A stretch of 64,000 nt of DNA from Dermanyssus gallinae (Eukaryota; Arthropoda; Arachnida; Mesostigmata; Dermanyssidae). Location: positions 270,534 to 334,533 of the forward strand of contig QVRM01003906.1 in assembly GCA_003439945.1 (NCBI GenBank), read 5' to 3'. How positions within the stretch are numbered: position 1 is the first letter of the stretch; every line of letters starts with the position of its first letter. Of this stretch, positions 1 through 12,676 are shown in pieces. A program made the position numbers and the translations under genes. The notes beneath the pieces are model-generated. The model was given only the letters and a program-made list of their open reading frames with translations. It was not told where the DNA came from and did not search any database.

Positions 1-505
1 TGCGCGAGCCGGAGGCGGAAGTTACCGAACAGCACTACGAGCGGGTTGTTGTCCAGCACGCGTTCGGGGAATGTGTCGCCCGACTCCGAGGACTTCTTGA
101 ACTTGAGCCGGCCGTTGTAGGCCCGCACCTTGTCGCCGAGGAACTGCTTCGGCAGTTCCCAGTAGAGCGGCTGGCTCATGACGAACGGCGCCTCGACCAC
201 GATGTTCGACCGGTTCACCGGCATCGGGATGTGCATGAAGCCCTCGCGTGACGGTAGCGGCCGGTCGGGCGACCCACCCGATCGGAACACCGCCTCGAGC
301 GGGATCACCATGTCCACCTCGCTCCAGACGAAAGGCGACTGCGTGCACTTCGGCGGGTACATGCGGCCGAACACGAAGCACTCGGTGCAGCCCTTCGAGT
401 TGTCGTACTGGAGCGCGAACGCTCCCGGCTTGCACGTGTCGCACTTCGTGCCCTCGACGTTCTCCTTGCAGTGACAGTAGCCGTCGTCGTCGCAGCCGCA
501 GATTC
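1..505 (-). CDS. Laminin alpha exon: LE repeat and start of second L4, cut by window edge
   Basis: The exon reads [28 protein letters not shown], then [19 protein letters not shown] and [14 protein letters not shown] running off the left edge. YWELPxxFLGDKVxAYxG is a second laminin IV core. This second L4 is what separates the gene from gamma and beta chains and supports an alpha-1/2 type. There is no stop up to base 1. Confidence 0.9.
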
Positions 506-3500
506 CTGCAATGAAATGGCCGAAACGAAGCGACAGTATAGGAGAGGAGGTCTTGTTTGTGCACGGAGAGCGTTGGTTAAGTAAGGCTAGATTTGGCCTG
601 CGCAGCGCCTGCAATGCATAATAGCTCACCAGCAAAAGACAGAACTTATTCTTACTTCTACATTTGACACGCCTTCTACATTAGGCATATAGTATAACTT
701 AATATATAGGCGCCCTTATTTAGAAATCATTTATACGTGCGTATATAGCCGCGGCATAGGAAATATATATATATATTTTTAACGACGAGAAAGTATATAG
801 TACGAGGGTAGTATATATATATATATATATACAGCGTGTTCTGGCGTGACGTACCATCCCGGCACTGGTCCGGCCGAGTGCCGTCGATGTTGCAGTGGCA
901 CTTGCGGCAGTGCGGGAAGGCGAAGTAGCCGAACATGCACTTGTCACACTTCAGGCCCTCGAAGCCCTCCTTGCAGTGGCACTGGCCGTCCTCGTCGCAG
1001 TCGCTGCTCAGCGACCCCACCGGGTTGCAGTCACACGGCCGACAGCCTTCCTGCGGTACGAATCCGTAGTAGGCCTCCTTGCAGCGCGAACAGTCGGGCC
1101 CGCCGGTGTTTTTCGGACAGATACAGAAACCCGTCTCCTCGTCGCAGACGTGCCCGGGTGCATCGCATGGCTCACACGCTACAATCGAAGTCCACGTGCA
1201 TACATACAAACACACACACACACATAGGCGACGTTTCGATATTAGTTCTTGCTAGTTTGGCTTTTTGTCACTGTCGTGTTTGCTTTGTTCTCGTGCTTTA
1301 TGCACGTACCTATTTTCATACGTAGAACAGCTTGCCTCTATCTTCGTACATTTCTCTGTGATCCCTTAAATTCCTTACATTCGAATTAATAATTCGTTGT
1401 AATAGTTATGGTTGTTGCAGTTAGCTGCCATTAACTCTTGCTCTTACTAGCACGGCTACTGAGGACTAGTAGTTAATACGTATACTAAGATTGATTGGTC
1501 CTAAAAGTTATAATAACTGAGAAATGCGGTTTGCAGACATGGACGTTATGCACGAAAATAGTCTGTGGGCGGCCGGAAGAGTCCGGGGCTCCAAGAGGCT
1601 CCCACCTAAAAATCGGTCTTGTTTTCATCTCCCGGTCCCGGAAGTGCAAGCAGTTAACAAACTGCTTGCAGTTCCTCGAAGAACTACGCCCCCCCCCCCT
1701 CTTCGAGGGTCACCAGGGCGGGCGCTACTTCTTTTAAGCCTACTTCTTCCACCTCTGCTTTTTAAATGCTGTCTGAATTGACTGTGATGTGTAGAACATT
1801 CCACATTTATTTACTATTCATTCTACTACTACTACTACTAAGGCCACATTTACTCACGATGACAGCCATGCGGGCCAAACTTTCGATGGTTCGGCAGGCA
1901 CACGTCGCACTTGCGTCCTCCGACACCCGGCTTACAGTCGCACTGGCCCGTGCGAATCTCACAGCGGCCGGACGCGGCGCCGACGGCGTTACAGCCGCAC
2001 GCCTCGCAGCCTGTCCCGCTCTGGATGTTCCAGAATCCGTCCTCGCACCGGTCGCAGCGGCGACCGATCACATGCGGATAGCAGCGACACTGGCCCGTCT
2101 CGACGTCACACTGCTGCTCGATCGATCCCGGCGGGTGACAGTCGCAAACTGTCCCCGTCAACAGCAGCAGCAGCAGCAATAGCAACAACAGTCGCAACAA
2201 TAACAGCAACAACAATGACAACATCAGCAACAAAACCACCAGCAACAGCATTAACGGGTACAGCAGCAGCAGCAGCAACAACAACAACAGCAACCACAAT
2301 AACGACAACAACGACAACAAGAGCATCAACGGTAAGAGGAGGATCATGAGGAAGGGGTACCACAACAAAACGCAAGCAAAAGAAAAGGGCAAATTACTAA
2401 AACTGAGTCAATGTGAATAACTTAAAATTGCAACAACATATAAATAATGTTAATAGTAATAGTCATCGATACGTCGATCAAAACAACCTCCCATGTTAGC
2501 CTTATTATTATTACTATTTTTACTGTCAATACAGCAGCTGCCGACTGTGAAGTCATTTTAGCTGTGTTGCCATGGTGGCCAGCCGACATGGTGGGACCTA
2601 GAATAATTAGACTCATCTAAGGGTCTATGCAAACGGCGTCACTCTAGACTTAGTTTCACGAAGACTACTATAGCGCGTGCATCTGTCCATATTGCTCACA
2701 GCAATGGCTTAAATACTAGACAAATGCTCACCGCAATATCTCTCTCAGATTAGTGAAGTCAATATTAATAAAAATGACAATGATAGATGATGATGATGAT
2801 GATGATTATTATTATTATTATTATTATTATGCAATTTAGTTAGCAGTTGCCGAAGAGTGAGCGAAATGCTATAAATGCGCGATAAATACGTACAGCGGCA
2901 GCCGCTCATCGAGAAGCCGTAGTGGAGGTCTTTGCACTGGTCGCAGTATCGGCCGAACACGCCCTCCTTGCAGATGCAGTGGCCTGTGTATGGATCGCAG
3001 ACGGTTGAGTTGCTGCCGATCGGATTGCATCGGCACTCGATACAGCCCTGAGCGATGTCGCCGAAGCCCGACTCGCAGGTGCGGCACGTCCGACCCCCGA
3101 AGCCCGGCCGACAGGGACACTGCCCGCTCACCGGGTCGCATTGGGCGTCCAACGAGCCCACCGGATCGCACTCACATGCTGAAACGAGCACAGTTCGTCA
3201 AGCTCAACAACAAACTTCGTCGCGACGCTGTTCCCGGCTAGCGGCAATATTAGTCGTAGTAGTAATAGAAGTAGTGAGAATATTCGTTGTGACAATAGGC
3301 AATCCCTGTGATAAATCTTGTTCTGGATCTTGAATATCTACATGTAAGGATAACTAATGTTCCATGCAGTAGCTTTATCTGCGCCTTTACCGGCAGTGGC
3401 AGATGTCAGCCACTTTCTTTATCTTTTTCGAACCTGAACCCATACCTGAGAGCCACACGGTCCAGAAAGAAGGCTACGCAAGGAACGTTTACGCTCGCTG

Positions 3501-3938
3501 TGCTGTGATGCATTTATGAATGGGAAGGAAGGTCAAGGAATTAAAAACAGTCTTCGAATGGCAGCTCACCTCGGCAATCAGGCAGCATCGGGTTTCCGTA
3601 GAAGAGGCGTTTGCACCGCGAACAGTTCCATCCGTCGGTGTTGCCCAGACAGTAGTTGCAGAAGCCCGTCCGGTGATCGCACCACCCCGGTCGGCTTTTG
3701 TCCACGTTCGGTCCACACTGGCATGGCTGACACTTGCCGCCGACAATGGTCGGATTACCAAAGTAGCCCTCAGCGCATCGCTCACAGTGGAGGCCGGTGT
3801 AGCCGACAGCACAGTTAATGCATTCGTACTCTGCACGTACACACATGCACAGAAACACAACCAATACCCAAACACGTCTAGCTCAATTTGACACTTTACT
3901 TCCAAACTAGTAACATCTACGTTATTTATATTTATATC

Positions 3939-3970
<32 letters not shown>

Positions 3971-6773
3971 TGCCCCTAGATGCCTGTCATGTAGCTATGA
4001 TTAAGACTTTCGGGCTATGTGATATGTCGATGCCTGCAAACGCGTGCGAACGGTATTCAAACATATGAGCACGACGCTTCGAGAGCTCTTGTACATACCC
4101 TAAGCCTGCGCTACAAGCGTGGTCTAGCCAGCCAAAATTGCTGAGGCACCCTACTGTAGTCCCTTGATACTCGCCTTCCCTTTACTGTCGCAGAGGTCAC
4201 GAGGTGGGTTTGCCTTGTTTTTACTGAGGTTGGAACCTACACTCTCAGTTTGTGGTTAATTGGTTTATTATTCGCGTGACATGTTTACTAAATACACACG
4301 CGCCCACGCTTTTATATCGTGGGCGCATAGAGCGGCAGCATGGGCGAACATATTGACATATTTAGGGTTTGTGACATATTAAGGACCCTTAACGGTCCTT
4401 ATGGTCCTTATGGCACGGTCGTTAACTGCCAGCAATATGGTTCTCATCATCTAGTCTCAATGAGCAATGCCTAAAGAAAATTCAGTCAGCAAATCGAAGC
4501 ACCAAACCGGCAACATCCTGCTAGATAAAAACTATAACTAGGGCATTAGGCGCACACTAGACCACGCCGCCACAGTAATCACATCTGAAATCGTATCAAA
4601 CATATGTCCTCGTTTTCCTCTTCGGTCAACAAACAACAAGCAAAAGAAGAACTATAAAAATAGCTACCCGTATTGGAGGTGGACCGACAACCATCGGCAA
4701 AGTTGTTGCTGGGAATGGCTAGAGGACAGGCGCACGGCTTGCAGTCGTGCTCGGTTCCAAGCGTCGCATCCCCGTAGAAGCCCGGCCGACAGCGATTGCA
4801 GTTCGGCCCGATCGTGTTGTGGAGGCAGGGCCCGCACTGGCCAGTGATCGCGTCACAGCTGTCGACGTGGTTGTAGCAGGGGCACTTCTCGCAGACGCCG
4901 TTCACCAGTGTGTTGTTCACCCGCCGATAGCCCCGGGCGCAGCGCTCGCACGAATGCCCCTCGTAGCCTTCAGGGCAGAAGCAGTGCTCCATGAACGTGG
5001 CCCTCTCAACGCTGTTCACTTCGGCGCTGGCTACGGGCATCGACGCGTTGTGCAACCTGAGGCCGCGATACGAGCAAACAAAGACAACCCCAATTACATC
5101 GATTTTTGCAAACTGTTCTCAACATTATTATTATTATTATTCTCTCGCTAGCCAATGTTGGATCTCTTTTAGACGAAGCAGGAATTTATTATGAACTGTC
5201 GTGAACTGTAGTCAGTTTGTGGACATGTAGCGCGCTGATGTTGTACTGGATTAAGATATTGGAACTGGCGATGGTCGCAAAAACATCATTAAATATAGTA
5301 TTTAATAATATATAGATATATATATATATAATAATATATATATATTATATATATATTATATAATAGGTTTATTAACACCCAGGTAGGGTAATTATAAACA
5401 AGTACCCAATCCGTCACAACTAGTGCTTTCGTCCACATCACGGGATCTTTTCTTTCCTTTCTCATCTTGCGGGTTCAGCTATGACCAAGCTGCTGGACAT
5501 GCTGCGAAGTTTGTATTATATATATATATATATATATATATGCCTGCCTCTCTCGAATAACATGCCGCGAGCCAGCTGACTAGTATAATTGTATAATCTG
5601 TATAACTATGTATATGCATACTCAATATGACTAAAATAAATACGATGATATATATATATATACTAATTATATATATATATATATATTATATATATTATTA
5701 AACTGGGCAAGCAGGCACTCACCAGGCAGCCCGTACTGGCCCTTATGGTATCTGGCCCGAATGTAGAAGTCGTCGAGGTCGATACAGGACCGTCGTGAAG
5801 TCATGCCGAGAAACCGGCTCGTCGCTAAGTGTGCCGAGGATCGGATCATCAATGTAATAGAAGGCGTGCTCGCGGAGAGGACTCTGGATGTGGTACTGAC
5901 CGAGTTCATCAGTTGGTTCTGCAAACATTTGCAATATTTGATTGCACATTATTTGGCCATAACGTAACAATTGCAAAGGTAATTATTATGTTAACAATAT
6001 TTTATGTGGATAAATAAATTAACTGTGCCAACACCTCCCTCACCTCCAGAATGTGAAAATCGTGTACTTTTATCATAGCACATTCTGCCATTTAGGCGCA
6101 CTGAACTAGGTTTGCTGTAATTGTTCTACTTTATATATAAATATATATATAGAGAGAGAGAGGGAAGAGAGAGAGATAGATGAACGAGCTCTGTTTAAGG
6201 GGTAGACGAAGAATAAGGAGCATCCACGCTAAAAATGGAGAAGATCCAAGCCCTAGTCATTGAACCTATAAAAATACACGATTATCGGCTTTTAAAAGAA
6301 GCTTGATAATCACCTTAGCCAAACTAATCAGTGGCATAATTGGAATCACCCCTACTGAAAGAGGAATCATACTGTGCTTTTTCATAATCGGGCTATATAT
6401 ATAACACAAGAGGAAGATGTTTAGTAAATGTTAAAGTGATGACAATGGACAATGAAATAGTACAAACGTATAGTATGCGTTTGTCTATGTCAAGTTCTTT
6501 GAATATATTGAGAACAAAGATCCGCCCAACCATACGTAGCATGTATTTCTCGTTGGATAATGGCGCTTTACTCACTGACGTCGGCTGACTGGGCTCCAAT
6601 AAGTTTGCCGTTACGGCCTCGAAGTACGATGTCAGCCCGCTTATCCAAGAAGCCTCCCTCCGAGACGTCTCCGCGCGAAGGCTCAAACGACACCTTAACA
6701 TCTAACGCAGCTCCGTACGAATTCAACTACATAATCATAACCACATTAAACAGCAGTAGTAAGTACATATATA

Positions 6774-6824
<51 letters not shown>

Positions 6825-8698
6825 CTGTGTATCCACTCTCGTATATATTGAGGCATGCAAAATAGCGACTTCAGTCATTACCTTTGCACCGACGTACTCT
6901 TTTGGTGCCCGCCAATAGAACACTTTGTCATTCGGCTCAAAGCTGACGAGGTCCATAAGCGCCTCGCGAGTCGATCCAGGGAAGTCCTCGCTGGGGTGTG
7001 TGGGCACGCTCTGTGCGTTCCTCAGATCTGTCACCTTCCAGTGGGCCGGTTCATGCTGGATCACCTTCACCGGTAAGTCGCTTTCCTCGCAGCGGTTTGT
7101 AATGCCGAAGCAGTAGCACTCAGAACAACCCGTCGGATTGTTGAAGTTCAAGTTGTAGTAGCCGGGCTTGCACTCGCTGCACCGCAGCCCTTTTACATGT
7201 GACTGTATTGAGACAACAAAAAAAAATACGATAGAGATCGGAGACTAAATCTCAAGCTGCCGAACGTTATGGCAAATCCGGCTGCAAAATACTCTTTTAA
7301 TTTTTCACAATTGCTGTAAACTTCAACTTTAACAACTTAAAACATTAATAATAATAGTAATTTCTGCAACTAATAGGACAATAGTATGACACAATATATG
7401 CAATAAATTGCAAATGAAATTACGTTTAGATTACTGGATTTTACCATTGAACATTTCATTTTTTAATAATAACGACATATCTAACGTAACAAAACGTTAT
7501 TAAATGTCAAATTTTAGTTCATTTCTTCAATATTATTATATTAACTTTAATGTGGGCGTATTTGTACGACACATTTTCTCTACTGTTTTGAAACCCCAAG
7601 CTCAGCTCCGATCCTTCTGTACACAGAGGGCATATTATGGTAAAAGTTATCACGCAGGAAAAGCATGCACAATACAAACAAAAACATGTGATATAGCACT
7701 ACCATAAAACTGTGTTGAGTTTTTATTTTTACTATTAATATTAAGCTTTTTTTATTACTATTGCAACAACAATTGTCGCCATCCTGTGTAATGTGGTGCC
7801 GTTACTACGTTAAAGACACTATCTATTTTCTTCTCTTAGCAGAGTCTGAAGAGACACTCGACGATCAGAGAGAACCTTTTAGGGCCTCCTAAGGATTCCA
7901 CCCGAGAACGAGAGAAGAGCCACCCACAAACCTTGCAGCGGCAATCGTCCGCGTCGCAGTCATTAATGGCGGCTCCGCGCGGATCGCAGGCGCATTCGAC
8001 GCAATGAGACCCGCTACGGCGGAAGCCCACCGCGCACTCCGAACAGTTGCGGCCCTGATAGCCTGTCGCGCAAATGCACTCGCCTGCTTGCTATTGCTCG
8101 ATTGTGAGTTGCGTCGTGTCCGATAACAACAACAACAGCAGCAACATAACCAGCAGCAAGATATCAGGCCAGGTCGATAGCATTTCATGTAACCAATCAG
8201 ACAATTAATGAACGAATTAATAACTTCATCAATCCACCGAACGATCGAATTATATATATATATATATCAATCGAATTATATATATGCCGTGTTGAATGAT
8301 TTAGACTAAATACTACTAGAAAATACAGCTAATGCACACTAAACTCTAGTGCTATATATTCAAATCTATAGATACCTACAATATTAACTACTGGCCAAAC
8401 ACCGAACCGTCTCGTATACTTTACGTCGCATAATTGCAAATTAGATGTCTATGCTTGATTATCACGCGGAGGCTATCATGTTTACAAGACAGATCGCAAC
8501 TCAGAACGAAGTGAGGGTGAGGTTTAGGGAAACGACCGAAATGACACTGGGCGAAAATACACAATACGCTTCTTGCACTGTGGGCAAATACACAAAAGAT
8601 GTGTGTGTGTGTTCTACTTAGTTGTTGGCGTCCCGTTTCAGCTGTTCATTGTTTTTAGTTTATTCGGTAGCTTATAGTTTGCGTGCGTTATCATATCA

Positions 8699-8747
<49 letters not shown>

Positions 8748-10188
8748 GGTTGTTTTCATTGCTGCTCCTACCTTTCCTTCAAACGAATCGTCACGAACGC
8801 AATCACCGGTCGAACCTTCTCGGCCGCAACTGCACGGTAAGCAAACAGCACCGTCGGCGTTGGTCACACTATTCGCAGCCCCTTGCGAAGGGTTGGTGCT
8901 CCGGTAGAAGCCGAATTTGCAGCGCTCGCAGTGATCTCCTTCGGTGTTGCCCGAACAACGCAGGCAGACCGAGCGGCCAAGATCGTCGAAGCGGCATTCA
9001 GTTGCGTGGCCATTGCACTCGCAAACTATAAATTTAACAAACAACGACAGTACTAGTGAGAACTTTGCGAAGATCAAAGCAGCACCGACCCTCAATAAGA
9101 CGATGTTCATAAGAATAGCTGCATGCATATGCCGTTGATTTCTACGATTAATATATATTTGAACATATGTGTCGTACGTGCGTCATAATACTGAAACTTG
9201 CATAAATGCATTCGTAATTTTAGTGTATTTTTTTTGTAAACGAGGATCGCTTTGCGGCTGATGTGATTGGTGTTATTCCTAGTTTCTGTCAGATTAGCAC
9301 CATCGTGGTGTGTCTCTTTGTGAGCGCTTTCTGCGACTCTAGTTCTGTTCTTCCTCTGTGTCTTCATTTCTTTCTTTGCTCCTTGAGTTTCTGTCGACTC
9401 TGTGGTATCTACTGGGGTACCTGAACGCCTAACGTATACAGCGTAGTATCAGTCTACTTTGGAGTATCAGATCCTTACTTGCTTATTAAGTATCCTTATT
9501 TTTCTTCAAAACACCTCCTCTAAGCAAAATAAATAAAATAAATCCTCCTTAAATCAAATTGCTAATCGAGCCACATGTGTTGTTCCAGTCACAGCACATT
9601 ATTGAATTATCGTAATAAAATTGCACATTTACGTACTTCTAGATTGTGTGCAATCTATAATTTCGCCGGATATATTAAAACATGTGTATTTGGATGAGTC
9701 TTCCAGCACAAATAAAACATGAATTAAAAATTCTACTAAACACCGTTATGTAATATGAAAGATGTTGACACACTCACAAGAGGGGGCAGACACGGGCGAT
9801 AGCCTTTTCTGCAAGATGCTCTAAATAATTACAATTGTTTGAATTTGTGTAATTATGGAGATTTAAAGCTCAATGAAGAATTACTGAATTTATCTAAATG
9901 TACCATGCGGAAAAACAGTCCCATAAAAAAAAAATATATATATATATATATATGCTACGTACGAGAGCAGGTGTCGTTTCGGGTCCACGGCTTGGCGGAG
10001 AACTTCGGACAGCATTGATCGCAGTGTTGGCCGCACGTGTTGTGCTCGCATTCGCAACGCATCTGACCCGAGTTGCCATCGGGCACGCAGCGAGATGCGT
10101 GTCCATTGCAGACGCACCGTCCCCTCACCTCAACGTCGCTGATTGCGTAGAAGAACTGCCCAGCAACGGCACCCACATTTGGTTATTT

Positions 10189-10228
<40 letters not shown>

Positions 10229-11077
10229 TATAGGGTTGTGTATATATTCAAAATTATTTGTTGCTTTATTATATAGGCAGGAGAGTTTTCTAGGGGGCCA
10301 TTTTCCGGCTCCTAATGAATGTCATAAAAAGACACGAAGACGAATGTTGAAGAAGATGTACGCATTTGTTATGATTAGTATAGTTTACAAACCCCTTAGC
10401 TGTGTAAATCACGTTTAGAAACGTATAACAAATTTATTTTCCGTATAATACATTGATTATATGTTACACATATCACGATGGATTAGCTAAGCCAATGTGC
10501 CTAATAGGCGCCTACTGTATGACTGTCACGTGTCCGTTTCGACGAGGCCAGGCCGAGATCACTTCAGAAGTGTGTCCCGAACGGAGGTTTAGGAGTTGTG
10601 TTAAGTATACGTACGTGTTTATGTATGCACGTAAACGTTAGTTATCCACATGACACACATACCTCTTTGCCATCTTGACCAGACTTTGTTGGATGGGTAA
10701 TGCGTCTTCGGTCGCCACCGGCCGCCGGCGTTAACAGTTTCTGCATTCGAATGCGGATGTAGCGTGCCTTCATGAAGCGACGCAGCGCGTCGCCGTTCTT
10801 CATTTCGCCGGGCCGCCCTTTGCTCGTCTCGAAGAACGCCATCTGATTGCTGCCGGGCGACGCGAAGTACTCCGTGCAGATGACCTGATCGTCTGTCTGG
10901 TAGCTCGGGAAGTCTGCGACACGAAGCCAAGTCATGACGCGTTAACTAATTAACGTGTCCGCCCTGTCATTGATGAGTAACCTCTCTTATACGTTTTGTA
11001 GTACTGCTGCTGCTGTCACTGTTGCCTCGATTGGAACGAAACCACTTGACCAATCGGGGTTAACTACTTTGCCATCT

Positions 11078-11121
<44 letters not shown>

Positions 11122-12595
11122 TGAATGTGTAGGCTAATGTTACTAGTAGCAGCTTGGGTCGAATGTGTGTATCTTAATAATAAAGACAACTGTTTTCTGT
11201 GTGCCTGTGTTATTCGACAGTGTAGTTGTGGGTTTGTCGGCTCCTATAAAAAAAAAACTATAAATAACTAAACTATAAATAAATATGTCGGCTCCTAGAT
11301 AAACTTGGCTATTTTCTGAAGTTTGACTTCGACTTTTGTAATTGTACCAACGAATGTGTGTAGTAAATGCTCGACACATTTGCTAGCGTCATGGTAGATT
11401 ATAGGTTCAAACAAAGTTGCGGCGGAAGACGTTGTAGCTTAGGACGAAATACAAGATGAGCTATCTAGTGTTGGAGATATCGTTGTACGGCTCCTCTAAC
11501 TCTCCACGCAGACGGGTCAGGCACCCTGCTGTGGAGACTTTTAATCCCCCGAGCTGTGTCAACTGCAACTGGTCTCTTGCGGCAGGTTACGCCACTTGTC
11601 CACGTATAGCCTACCTTTCTGAGAGCCATTGGCCATGCTGCTGCCACAAGGACTGTTGGGGCAACCCTAGATATTTCAACATGTCCGGCCCTCTGCTGTG
11701 CATTGAAGATATGCTTCACAGTGAGTGTAAGCCAAGCCCGTATATTCTTTTATAAATACGACAAGTGCGACTATATATAATTGTATCTAATAAAATATTG
11801 TTGGTATCCAAATCCCATCGCATCTATGCTTCCCCTGTTACCAAAAAACGCTGTTTAAAAACTGCACTATTCGGTTTTCACATCTGTTTGTTAGGCCGCA
11901 AATCATCTTTAGAAAGAGAAATTTAAGTATTTCCAAGAAGCAGAGTTCGTTTGCCTCTAACTTATCAGTAGATTAGCGCTATCGCCTAGGTAAATATTGG
12001 CATTATCTTTAGCTTTAATAGTGTAACCGCCCTTGACCCTCTCATGCACGTAATTCCTGATGACGAGATGGTAAACCCCGGACAGAAAGCACTTTGCTCA
12101 CACTACCAAGTATATATATATATATATATAATGTGTTGCCTAACAATGCTAGTTGGAACCAAACTGCCCAAAACGGTAATTATCAGTCACGATTAGACGT
12201 ATAAACGAACGTTAACAGTTCGTTTATTCGGTATAGTCAAGTGAACGTGATTAGCGCGCTAAAATATTGTGCGATGCTCTACAGCAAGCTGATGCTTTTA
12301 CGTTTATCCTAACGTGTATTGCTAGTTAATCGTTAAGCTATAAGTTCTAACTGGCTAAACCACAGGCCAATCGCTTTATTGTCTTACCAGGAGTCGGGTT
12401 GACCTTGTAAGCTTCCCAGCATTCCATGTTCGAAGTGGCGTGGTACTGCCACGGAACAAAAGTGACTCCATCGATAGACTTTTCAAGGATCCAGTTTCCT
12501 GGCCGATGGTTCTTGTGTGCCCTCAGGACCACTTCGGTGACCTCATAAATCTACAGGAAAACGTCCGTTAAAGCCTCTGCTTGGGAGCAATTCAG

Positions 12596-12676
<81 letters not shown>

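Noticed and set aside
1850..2392. Minus-strand frame with a leucine-rich run that could look like a signal peptide fused to laminin EGF repeats
   Set aside because: The Leu run comes from the CAG/CAA-type intron tract; the real exon begins at the acceptor at 2148 and continues from the previous LE exon in phase.
8683..8907. Frames with long YIYIYI stretches here and at many other places
   Set aside because: They are (TA)n microsatellites read as protein.
11456..11755. GC-richer, Cys-containing open frames on both strands in a laminin intron
   Set aside because: They could be an old transposon piece, but no motif is recognisable; not part of LamNT, because the flanking exons join in phase without it.
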